Below the pieces are notes generated by a model that was given only the letters and a program-made list of their open reading frames with translations, was not told where the DNA came from and searched no databases. Of a DNA stretch of 64,000 nucleotides, positions 36,013-46,864 are shown one piece after another. The translations under genes and the position numbers were made by a program. How positions within the stretch are numbered: position 1 is the first letter of the stretch; each line of letters starts with the position of its first letter. The DNA lies in the NCBI GenBank assembly GCA_013398175.1, contig VZRZ01004576.1, forward strand, positions 1,047,385 to 1,111,384, in the 5' to 3' direction. This DNA comes from Climacteris rufus (lineage: Eukaryota; Chordata; Aves; Passeriformes; Climacteridae).

Positions 36013-38211
36013 GTAAGGGTGTTTCCTAATCTTATGGCACTGTACTGAACCAGACTACTCTTTTCTATTACATATTTTTCTGGTTTGCTGGGGAAGACAG
36101 AAAGATGCTCTAAAGACCTCAGTAACAACATACAAAGTGACTGCTCAATCCCTATGAGCTGTAAATGTGTCTAGAACAGAAACATAGGCAGGCATTGCTT
36201 TTAGTTTTGTCTCTTTCAGTAACAAATCCAAGGGAGAGGGACCAATTTAACTTCAATTTCTTGATGGTGCTGTAAAACTTGACCAATTAAACACATCCAG
36301 TGAGCCTCCCGGTGAGTTCCAGTGTTGGTACTGCAAACTATCATTTCCCTTCCTATGCCCAGGGCTGTACTGGTGCAAAACTCTGTTTCACAGGGGTACT
36401 TTTGGGAAAATAAGCTCAACCAGAGAGGATGCATAAAGGAAGAAAGTAATTTTTTATACTGAATGGGTACAAGGTAAGGCTGAAGTAAATTAAACAATTT
36501 GCCTGAGAAAGGACTGAGTGCAGTAGAAACTTCTGGTTTTGATGAGCTGTCTCTCCAAAGAACTGGATATACTTTAACAGTATCATTTCTGATTTATCTG
36601 CTGTTGCCAGATAAATTTTCTTCTGAGGGAAGAGCAGAATTCTCTTTATTTAATGTACCATGTCTGGAATGTGGACTAGATTCAGCTACATGTCGCTTAT
36701 AATTATTTATGTAACTTATTAATCACTGGGCTGTCACTCAGCTGTTTATAAAACACAAAAGAACACTTGGAGCCTGAAAAATTACATTTTTCCTCCCCTG
36801 CACCTCCCCAAAGGCCTCTTTGCACTTCTGAGGAGACCTCCATTTAAATAAAAAACTCTTGCCCAGTATAAGTAACAAGGAACTCTGTAATGATAATTTA
36901 AAGAACACATTTGTACTTTGTGCTTGGGAACAGAAAGATTTGCTTTAAGGTGCTGTAAACCTTTTTTTTTTACTTTTCCGAACAATGTCCTTGGGTCTTC
37001 ATTGAGTTTATTTTCTCAAATAGGTTATGGATAGAGTCTCCTTCTTGCCTGCTCAGCAACCTGCTTTGACCACAGTCAGTATTTGGAAAATGGCAGCATC
37101 TCTCAGATTGCTACCTCTGTATCATGCCTGCTTGAAACTGGCCAATGCATAGAACAGTTACGATGCTCAAACACAGACATGCTCAGACCTACTCACACCT
37201 TTGTTTCACACATCTCAGTTCATATTCCCCTCTGTGAAGAGTTAATCTGTGTGGCTTTGTGCAGCTCTCTTCTGAGCTCCTGTGCAGGAGAGCTCACAGC
37301 TTGTCTTTCAGGAGAAGGTACCATGCCAGTTCAGAGACCAGCATCCGGGCTTGTAAATGATGCACAGAAGAGCAATGATTCCATTCAGCTGAATTACATT
37401 TAAAATTTGATTATGAATGGCATCTTTGAGGCAGGCTATTCATCATTCGACATCCTATGTGGGTCTCAGTGTCTTGAAGCTTCATAAAGGCAATTCATTA
37501 AACAGGCTTAGCCAGACCAGGAGGTGACTCAGTGGGCTGGTGAAAAACAGTGGGAGGCACCCCACTGCTGGCTGTGGCATTCCTGCATTACTGTGTAGGG
37601 CTGCAGTATATTGGCAGGGTTCTTGTTCTTTTGGTGCCTCAGTTCAGGCAGTGGTAATGGCTATACCAGTATTTACCTGCCTTCTCACCCATTTGGTGAG
37701 CTGACTAGCAACATGTTTTCAGTTTTTGCATGAAAGGCTCCGCATTAATCCATGCCACAATTTGCTTTGTTTGCTTTTACCACTAAAATTACTTGTTTCC
37801 CCCAAAGATCTGCCATCTGTCACTATTCACCTTTTACATTTTTACGCTCCACAGTTGAGCAAACACCAACGCCTGAATTAACCCTATTTCCCATTATCAG
37901 TCCGTGCAAGTGCCCTGAGGTCGAGGCAGTTGCAAAGTCTCGCCCCTGGCAGGATTCCCTGGGACTTCAGGGCTCACTCTGTAGCCTTGCCCACACTGCA
38001 ACTGCTAATAATCCTGTTTTTTTTTCTTCACAGGGGTTTCCCAGACTTAAAAAAAAAAGAAAAAAAAGAAAAAAATTGTTTTAGTATTATTATACTGCCA
38101 TAATCTACAGGATGTAACATAGAATTGTAGGAGGGAGAAGCAGAGAGATAAGACACTGCCTGGGTGCATGTGGGCAACTGAGGGGGACTGCTCTGTGCGC
38201 TCTACATGGGT
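36013..38211. other. Unique non-coding DNA
   Basis: No gene is recognised. A polypyrimidine tract with CAG (about 38014-38035) is followed by an A-rich low-complexity run (38049-38075). The pair mimics a 3' splice site, but no exon follows. Confidence 0.5.
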
Positions 38212-38231
38212 AATGATATCCTGATATCATT
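38212..38231. repeat. Perfect palindrome with AATGATATC arms
   Basis: AATGATATC (38212-38220), CT, GATATCATT (38223-38231) form a 20-bp inverted repeat with perfect 9-bp arms. Confidence 0.9.
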
Positions 38232-38439
38232 GGGTATCTTTGTTTGCACTTGACAAAGGAAAGGGGCAGACCTTAGGTGACAGCTGGGACATGCAGCTGT
38301 GAGGTGCAAGCTAGGGTCTGAGTAGCCAGTTGCAAATGATTTTTGTGTTTTCATAATCCTTGTGAGTAATATCCTGTCAAAGTCTTCATCAAAAGTTATT
38401 AGTCCCTCCATAAACTGGTACTTCAATATGTAAACTTGC

Positions 38440-38459
38440 CTCGTAATTAATTTTACGAG
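38440..38459. repeat. Perfect inverted repeat CTCGTAA-TTAATT-TTACGAG
   Basis: Seven-base arms (38440-38446, 38453-38459) flank TTAATT. The centre contains a TAATTA homeodomain core (38444-38449), and both arms hold a CpG in a CpG-poor region. It lies about 220 bp from the other palindrome. Confidence 0.9.
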
Positions 38460-41400
38460 CTATGCCCCTGGCACCATCGTGCTCTTATTTCATTTTAGGA
38501 GCATAATTGATTAGGCTTCCTGTAGCTGTGATGTAGACCAAGGATGTCGCCACCAAACGAGGAGTAATTTGTGACAGCTCATTTGTGAGGAGATATCTAC
38601 TGTTTGCCAGCATTGAGCATACACATGAGGCAAAGTAAAATATTTTGTATTGCTACTGCTGTGCACTGCTTGAAGTTAAAAATGCAAAAGGAAAAACAAA
38701 GAGACTATCTAATTATGCAGCCAAATTAGTATGGTTAATTATTATATATTTGTACAACATCTTTTATTCTTCACTGTAAAGGTTTTTGTTCTCTGTTGAA
38801 TTCCTCTGAAGATGTTTGTCTCAGTATAGCATCAGATGACATTCCTGCCTGGGCAACTACGTTTTGCATTGCTAAAATTTCCTTCTGTTTTAATTGTATC
38901 AGATGCTTTTCTCTGCTTTCCACAACTGTTATTGCAAAACAAAGTCTCTCACTCTGATATACCTTTCAACAATTGCAGAATCCACCTTGATGCCAATGGT
39001 TTAGGTTTTTCTCTCTTTTGTCTCCCTGTTTAATATTTGAGTGAATGTTACCTGAGAAATATGTTAGACACTCAGGCTGTATTAGCTTAATTTATGGCTA
39101 GCATAAATGAGGCAATATTTCCTGTGGGTAAGGTCAAAAGGGCTTTGTTTTATATTAATTAAAAATAGGCTCATATAAGACAATGCATGGAAGTAATAAA
39201 GACATAACACATATTTGTGTGGCCATAATGAAAAGGAGTAGGGTTATTCATAGACCACCAATCATAGCTGCAATCTCTCCCTGACCCTGACAACTGGCCA
39301 AAAAAAAAAAAAAGTATTATTTTATTCATTCCATACCTTGGTTTTGCAAGCTACAGAAGTGAGCTGAATGTCCAAGAGAGGCAAGTCCTAGGTTGCTGCA
39401 ACTCCTTAAAGCCTGTAAGCACAAGGATGAAACTAAAAGGGTCTGGTGCTTGCTGCCTTTCCAGGGGAAGCTGTGTATGGCTGAATTCAACCAGCCCTCT
39501 GTCTTAAATAAAAAGAAAGCAAACTCTCAGAATCCCAATGCTTAAAAAATGAAACTAAGAAAATTTCAGAGAGAAAGTCAGAAGAAATGAGAAATGCTAC
39601 CCTCCAAAACTGAAACAGAATGATAAATTACTTTCGCCTTTCTGAAGCCAAGCTAGAAAACCTCTGCTCACCTCTATTATCTACTTCTGGTCTCTGAAGA
39701 TGCATTACCATATTAATTCATTGCATTACACAATTTGAGCAACTAAATGAGTTTACCTCATGCCCTCTTAATAGCATTTTCTTCTAATGCTAACTTTAAG
39801 TGATACATTTTAGGCGATACTTGAAGAAGAATGCATCACAAAAATTTATTTAAACTCAATTTTGTTTACAAATTATGACTTAACCCTTCTTGATGAACCA
39901 AGTGTAGAAAATCCCCAGCCTCTCTGTGGACGAAACATCTCTTGGCGTTGGAAGTACTGCCATCTCCTAAGTAATGTGAGGTTTTACTGGGGCTTGGGAG
40001 GGGTAGAAGGACTGTTTGTGTAAAAATATAACCAGTACCTCACAAAGAAAATGACATGCATGCTGAATTGTGATGGTTACATCTGCAGCCCATCAGAATG
40101 GGTGGAGTGGTGCTGTGATGTACGTGTGCCGGGGTGATCAACTGGCTGCATCATGAAGGGACTCACCAGGCAGCAGGCTGCTGGGCACTGGGCTTGGGCC
40201 AAAGGCCAGCTTGCAGTGCAAAACATCAAGAAATGTTTTCCAAGCACTGAGATTGTAGAAAAGAGGATCAAAAGTGAGTCAACTCAATTTTGGCAACATG
40301 GTTCCTATCAAGACAGGGATTTTATGCCCTGTGGCTGTGGTACCAAAAAGGACCCTCCATCCATGCACTGCCAACAGTTTTTTTCTATCTGCATACGTAT
40401 TACTATGTACACCTAAATGCATACAAAAAATATGGTTACAAGCACCTTATAAACAGAAGCAGCAACCTGATCTGTGGCCTTTTCCTTTCTTTGTTCCTTT
40501 CCATTACCCAAGAGACTGAGGAACTCGTATCTCATGGAATTGCCCCAGGGTTTATGAACTGACAAGCCTACCAACTGTGTCACACACACAAAGGTTTCAA
40601 GGAGTGAGAAGCCTTATTGGAGGCTCTTCATACAGCTGGTCCCCAGTTCTGCTTGTTCTCATTCCTGGGTATCCTGTTGGTTATCACCTCCAGCTGTTCA
40701 GGAACATTTCTGTGCATATCAAAAAATTCTTAAATATTCCAGTTTTAACAGAGGTTAACGTTTATCAAAATGACCATTGTGCAGCTCTCCTCTGTTCATG
40801 GGGGCTTCATCCAGCAAAGCCTTTGAGTACATCCTTTAGCTGAAGTAGATACTTCTGTATTTTCCTGAACCACTGAGAATGGATGTAATTTCATGGAGTA
40901 AGTTCCCATTTCAGTCATCCACGGCAGAAACAAAGACAGTATTGTGCAGTTTAGGTATCTAGATTTTGAACATATACATTTTACAAATAACCCAAAAATC
41001 ACTCATTCAGTGTAAGGATTATCAACAAATTCTGACTGTTAGAAATAAAAAACCATTTTCATTTCCTGGGCAAAAGAGAACTACAGGTTTGCATTCAGTA
41101 GAACTACTCTCACATCAGAAGTTAAGCACCCGTGTAAAGTCTACAGACCTAAGGAATATATCTGAAATTATGCTTCTGTCCATGAATGATTGAAATTCCA
41201 ATATTGGGGACAGAATTATCACATTGTTTCAAAACCCCAGTAATAGATAGTACAAATGTAATTGTTCTGTTTCAGACTCTTAAAGTATAACAGTGAGATC
41301 AACATAGTTCCTTTGGTTGGCTGTCTGGGTTGTTTACCACTCTTGGGGCTTTGGGGTTTTTTAATTTTAAAAATCAAGTATTAGCTATTTGCAATGACTG

Positions 41401-43047
41401 ATAGAAAGAATGTTAATTTAATGCCAACTGGAAATCAGTTCCTATTTGACCTCCTGATATGTACTAACCACCTTTCAACTTTAAAGTGAATTTCATGCCA
41501 CCTTTGTGGCATTGACATTAATCAGTAAATAGAAAGTATCTTCATTTGACATTTTCCACTATAAGTACATGATCAACAGAGTCTTATGTTCAATGATTTT
41601 AATTTAATGGGTTTATCCCTGTGCTAGATATTGTATTCATTTAAACTGACCTTGCTTTATTTGAATTATTGCTCAGATTTGCACAAGTACAAATGACCTA
41701 ATCTTCCAAAATACGTTTTCTGATCGACATAAGCAAACAGTCTGAAGAAGCAATTATGTAAAAGAAATTTTTTTAGGCAACAAATGGGTCTATAAATAAA
41801 CGAGTACTTCCTAATCACAGGTTAAAATTGTGTCATTTTTCCATTTTAATTTTAAAAATAAGTGAACTCAATGAATTTTAATGTTCCTGCAAGTGAGGGC
41901 CAAGACTATTTTGTGAAACTGAGTACTGCAAAATCAAAGCTGCACCAGCTTTTTGTCAAAGTTCAGCCCACTGAATAGCTGTATCTGACCACTAGCACCT
42001 CTGACTTTCCAGGTCAGATCAGCAAGAAATTACATGGAAAAAAATGTCCTTTTTTATATTTGCAATGTGTAGGAGGGAATGGGATTTTTATACAAGTCAG
42101 ACATGGTTTTTTTCCCCAAAATGAAAGGCAATGCCACTCTACATACCTTTGTGTATTTTATTTTTTTTTCCATTGTCAATGCCTTGAGACCTCATTGCTT
42201 ACTTGGATTTATGCACCCTAAATGAAGGAAGCATTTTGGGAAATATTTGTTGAAAAATGTGTCTGAAGGAGAACTTTCATCAGCTCTTGGTATTTGGGAA
42301 AAAAGTGATTGTTAACAGTTGGAAAAGTATTGTTAGGACACGTACTATAGTTGTGTCAATGGGCATGAGAAGAAAAGCTGAAGCTTGATACTGGAGAGAT
42401 CAGTTTAGACAAATTATTTTCTCACAGTGAATAAATCAAGACTGCTTAACTGAAGATGATGGATAGTTACAGAGTTGTACATTGGTATGAGCAGAGTCTC
42501 AAGTCTAGGAAAAATAAGGTGGGTGAATAGGCAAAAGTCACTTGATATGAGGAGAATTTATACTGCTAAAGAAAGAGAGGAGGAGCAGCACAATCAATAT
42601 GAAAGCTGGTTAGAAATACCTATCTGCAGAAAGAAGACAAAGAGATGAATTAATGGAGAGTGTATGAAGCCAGAGAGATGAGAGGGAAAGAAAAAATCTT
42701 TTTTAAATCCCAAGAAATGCAGGAAGGCAGACACACAGAAATGCTAAAGCTGAGCATGAACCCAAACTCCACGTACTAACTCCCCCAAAAGCCTGTGCCT
42801 GCTTTGGTCTGGCTTGCTTGCAGGAACGTGGGTTGGGATGTGTCTCAGGCAAGGAAGAGACCCCAGTGTGAGGGACAAGCATGGCAACCTGTGGAAAAAC
42901 AGTTTTGCTAGGGGAGGATGGGGGGTGTGTGTGTATGCCTGTGTGAGGTTTAAGAGAAGTTCTTGTAGTGTTGCCCTGACTTTTGCAGTTCTGGATGTTA
43001 TCATTCTTTTGTAACTGGTTCTCAGATATTCTTTGTAAGCATAGCCA
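38460..43047. other. Unique non-coding DNA
   Basis: No gene is recognised in about 4.6 kb. An A14 run lies at 39300-39313. Three overlapping plus frames at 40153-40562 share one stretch without a domain. A short GT run is at about 42919-42930. Confidence 0.5.
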
Positions 43048-43269
43048 TGTTATTGTAACGGTGTCTTTTTATTTACATTCCTTTCTCCTGGGCACAGAAG
43101 TTTGATGGACATTCCCTTTGACCAGTGTGATTGAGGGGAGGCTCTTTGTCTCCTCCAATCCACGGTGATTTAAAAGGCACATATATAATAAAGACAGGCA
43201 AGGCCCGATGCACTTGTTCCTTGATCTCAACAGGTGTCTGTCTCCTTCTTTTGTGTTGTTACTGCAACA
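43048..43269 (+). mobile_element. Solo LTR candidate, ERVL-like
   Basis: A 222-bp unit starts TGTTATTGTAAC and ends GTTACTGCAACA. The ends form an imperfect inverted repeat (9 of 12) of the TG...CA type expected for an LTR. Inside, in order, are a CCAAT box (43155-43159), a TATA-like TTTAAAAGG (43169-43177), and ATATATAATAAAG, which holds AATAAA (43187-43192), followed by a G/T- and C/T-rich 3' part. No clean 5-bp target duplication is seen and no internal retroviral sequence flanks it. The boundaries are inferred. Confidence 0.5.
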
Positions 43270-45544
43270 TTGTAGTCCCAAGGAGAAATAATAAACTGCT
43301 GAAGAAATGAAAGCAGATATTGTCCCTGTTCTCTTAAGAATCCTAGAAACAAGAAAATCTTTTCACATGCACCTTGATGTTCTTCCACTGTCTGCAGGTT
43401 ACCATAACCCTTATGATAAAAGACTCCAGGAGAATATATTGCTTTCACTTTGATTTTACAATAGCTGCTATAGGGGAATTACAAAAGGAGGCATCCAGTC
43501 CTAGGTAACTAATATTTTGTGCAAATGAAAGGCATGTCTCTATGGGGCTTAGGTGGTGCCACCTCAGTGGGCATCTGTCCCTGAGCACACAGGGTAGACA
43601 AATCCTTGTCAGTGGCACCACAATCCCCCAGGAAGGAGGAACATGTTTGTCACACCTCCAGCTGACTGCCTACACTATGTGGGCAGAAGATTAGCTTTGT
43701 TGATGTGAATCAATGCATCATTTATGTTGCTCGTGGCAGTGTCTTTCTAACTCTGATGCATAATAAAAGGAACAAATGCAGTGTCCCTGGAGAAAAAAGT
43801 GCCTTTTAGATGTACAAATAAGGCAGTTATTTACACATCCCTCCTTGGCAGGAAGAGGTGGAAACTCAGCACAGTAGGGACAGCATGTTAAGCAAATGTT
43901 TAAGCTTTGTATCCAAGATACTAACTGCTTTTTTTCTAAAATAAGTATGCTTATTAGTATACTTTAGAGAGAAAAACAAAAAAAAAGCAAAGTCCAAGGA
44001 GATGCAACATGAAGTTCTAGGTTAGATATTGGCTCATTTCCTCCGACTTCTGAGTTTCTCAAATACCTCTCCTTTGCATAGTTTGGACCATGGAAGATGT
44101 TTCCATGGTGACAAATAGATGTTATGTTTATTTACTGGGCAGCAGGGAATGACAATGTCAGCAAAAGACATTTCTGTTCTTTTTTTTTTTTTTTTCCAAG
44201 GGAGATGTGTTTTAGTTAATGAAACTGGCAGCAGCACCAACAGTTTTTTCAGATAGCTGTTCCAGCCCCATTGTGAGTGTGTACGTGCATGCATGAGACA
44301 AAAGTAGGCAGCAGTTACTGTGGCTGTGTCATTCTCTGATCAACCCTCTAAAGCCTTTTGCTCTGTTCATTATGCACATAGTTTCTTGTGAACAGCACTG
44401 CCTGAGAAGTATCGAGGAGATTTAAGGCTTGACTCATGGGAAAGCACCTAAATATTTCTTGCGTTAGGTGCCTGGCCTTTTCTTCAACCCTCCCACACAC
44501 ACCTGTTCCTGTTGACAGCTCTACTACATTGCCTATAAAAAATTATCTGATAACTAAACCTCAGCCTTGTAGTTGAAGCTGTTTGGCTAAAAATAAATGA
44601 ATAAATATTCTCAATATTTGCAACAGGCTGTGGAAAGTAAGAACGATTTTCATAAGGACTCTTCTGAGATAGGGGACCAGGGTCTGAAAAACAAACAGAT
44701 TTTGCAGGTTGATTAGTTCAGGGATTTTATACCTCTTGAAATATTTTTCAGCCTGAAACCCTCTGTAGCCCTTCAGGGTGTCCCAGTTTCTCTGCTGAGG
44801 GACAAGGGGCTCAATGGGAAAGTGGCAGGTGGTAGGTCCATTAATTGTTCCTTCTCATATCTGTCTCTGTAGATGGATACAGTAGTTTCAGACTTTCCTC
44901 TCCCAGCCCTGGAAAGCAACAGTACTGGCACCTGGTTTCAACTTGACAACCTTTTTCCTTCAGTGGGCAGTGAATCAGGGACTCTGCTTCCCACTGGGAT
45001 TCAGGAGGGGTGTAAAATTATTGCTAGGAGCGTAAGGCTTTTGTGTTTGATCCTTTCCTCCTTTTTACCTTATGTTCTTGAACCAGGCTGGAATCTTGGA
45101 AACAGCAAGACAAACAGTTGTATGCAGTATTAAGAAGCTGAAGGTAGAAGCTGATGATAATAGTGCCAGACTGGAAACAAGTTTCAACTGTTGACTTAAA
45201 CTTTCAAGAGCAGCAGGTAGGTAAACTCCCACTGTTTTGCTTTTCTTGTGCATAACATTTCCTCAAATTTATATTACTAGATGACTACAGAAACATGAGG
45301 GTCAAGGGGAAGAGTTTCATAAGAGCTAAATGAATGTATGGCTGGAGGAAAAAAAAAGTCAGTAAAAACCAGTTATATCCACACCTCCAAAAAAACCCCC
45401 AATCTAAACAACTTATATTAGCTCAAGAGTCGTGGTGTACTCCTTTTGGATGGGATACAGTTTATCTTCTTCACAGTACCTTGCATGGTACTAAAATTTG
45501 TATTTGTGATTTTAAAAGAAGGGTTTATAAGACAGGAATGTTTT
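43270..45544. other. Unique non-coding DNA
   Basis: No gene is recognised. A T16 run lies at 44180-44195 and a 14-bp palindrome AGGTGGTGCCACCT at 43551-43564. The minus frame at 44034-44294 runs through the T16 tract and is discounted. Confidence 0.5.
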
Positions 45545-46447
45545 ACAGAATTGCAGAATAAGCTGAGTTGGAAGGGACCCATCAAGTCCAACTCCTGGCC
45601 CTGCACAGCACTATCCCCAGGAGTCACACCAGGTGTCTCAGAGGGTTGTCCAAAAGCTTGTTGAACTATGTCAAGCTTGGTGCTGTGAACACTTTCCTGG
45701 GGAGCCTTTTCCAGTGCTCAACCACCCTCTGGGTGAAGAATGTTTTCCTGCTATCCAGCCTAAACCTCCACTGACTCAGCTTCAGGCTGTTCCCTCAGGT
45801 CCCGTCACTGGTCACTACAGAGAAGAGATCAGTGCCTGCCCCTCCTCTTCCCCTCATGGGGAAGTTATAACTGCAGTGAGGTCCCCCTCAGTCTTCTCCA
45901 GAGCAAGTGACCTCAGTGCTCCTCAAACGGCTTCCCCTCGAGGCCCTTTACCACCTTCATTGCTGTCCTTGGGATGCTCTCTAACAGTTTAATGTCTTTC
46001 TTATATTGTGGTGCTCCAAACTGGACACAGTAATCAAGGTGAGGCCACCCCAGTGCAGGGCAGAGCAGGACAATCCCCTCCCTTGCCTGGCTGGCAATGC
46101 TGTGCTTGATACCCCCCAGGACAGGGTTGGCCCTCCTGGCTGCCAGGGCCCTGCTGATTCACATTCAACCTTCCACTGACCAGGATCCCCAGGTCTCTTT
46201 CCACAGCACTGCTTTCCAGCATCTCAGTCCCCAGTCTATACACACATCCAGGGTTGCCCCATCCCAGGTGCAGAATCCAGCACTTTCCCTTGTTGAACTC
46301 CATATGGTTGGTGATTGGCCAGTACTCCAATTGGTCGAGATCTCTGCAGGGCCTCCCTCCCTCTGAAGGAGTCAACAGCTCCTCCAGTTTTGTATCCTCT
46401 GGGAACTTGCCGAGTATCCCCTCCAGTCCTGTATCCAAGTCATTTAG
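45545..46447 (-). mobile_element. CR1 LINE 3' half, about 900 bp
   Basis: Read on the minus strand, the element carries the C-terminal part of the CR1 reverse transcriptase ORF (46438 down to about 46020), then the 3' UTR-equivalent blocks ('ggaaaacattcttcacccagagggtggttgagcactgg', 'ttggacttgat', 'ggtcccttccaactcagc') and a degenerate ATTCTG tail. It is 5'-truncated at about 46447, where an LTR fragment begins on the opposite strand. It is the longest repeat in the window and raises local G+C. Confidence 0.93.
46034..46438 (-). pseudogene. CR1 reverse transcriptase C-terminal fragment, broken
   Basis: CR1 ORF2 normally encodes an endonuclease plus reverse transcriptase that copies the element RNA at its target. 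This 134-codon open piece covers only the region from the catalytic Asp box onward. The family signature F-A-D-D-T-K reads FPEDTK here, so the Ala and the first catalytic Asp are replaced. Downstream, the blocks around DLDQLEYWPITNHMEFNKGK, KCWILHLG and ERDLGILV follow the family order. Near 46150 the CR1 frame shifts by an indel: the conserved downstream sequence (up to the YCVQF-type end) continues in another frame. The copy is thus N-terminally truncated, frameshifted and catalytically altered. Confidence 0.85.
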
Positions 46448-46650
46448 TTGCTGCTGAGCAGTGCATGCACAGCATCAGGCCCTTGTTGCTTCTCACAGCA
46501 CCCCACCAGAGAGTGGGCTGGGGAAGCACGAGGTGCTGGGAGGGGACACAGCTGGGACAACTGACCCCAACCGACCAAAGGGATATTCCATACCGTATGA
46601 TGTTGTCCTTGGCAGTAAAAGTAGGGAAAAAGGGAGAAAGGGAGCTAACA
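46448..46650 (+). mobile_element. ERVL-like LTR fragment (U3 part)
   Basis: The stretch 'ctgctgagcagtgcatgcacagcatc', 'ggctggggaagcacgaggtgctgggaggggacacagctgggac' and 'gaccccaaccgaccaaagggatattccataccgtatga' matches, from memory, the U3 region of a common avian ERVL-type LTR that continues with a TATA box just after this point. Here the TATA region is decayed (CAGTAAAAG). Both LTR ends and all internal sequence are missing. It abuts the 5'-truncated CR1 directly, which makes a composite repeat block. The family name is not certain. Confidence 0.7.
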
Positions 46651-46779
46651 AACTTGTGCTAAAATGGTACCTATGTGTTTCACAGAAGCAGAATCCAGCC
46701 TCTAGTTGAAAGATACACAGTCTGCACTAGTTTAAACATAATCAGCACTTTCCTACAGATTTTTATAGTCTGGCTTCTG

Positions 46780-46804
46780 TACATGTGTAGATATATACAT
46801 GTGT

Positions 46805-46835
<31 letters not shown>

Positions 46836-46864
46836 TACATGTACATATATATATGTACACTTGC
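46780..46864. repeat. TA/CA microsatellite, self-complementary
   Basis: It is about 85 bp of TATATA, TACATA and GTACAT units. Much of it is palindromic (for example CATGTACATATATATATGTAC), so it could extrude as a cruciform or hairpin. The open frames on both strands here (Tyr/Ile/His repeats) are artefacts of it. Confidence 0.95.

Noticed and set aside
38014..38080. Strong 3' splice-like tract followed by an A-rich run, looking like a processed insertion
   Set aside because: No donor follows, no parent transcript is recognised upstream, and the A-rich run with G interruptions is better read as low complexity.
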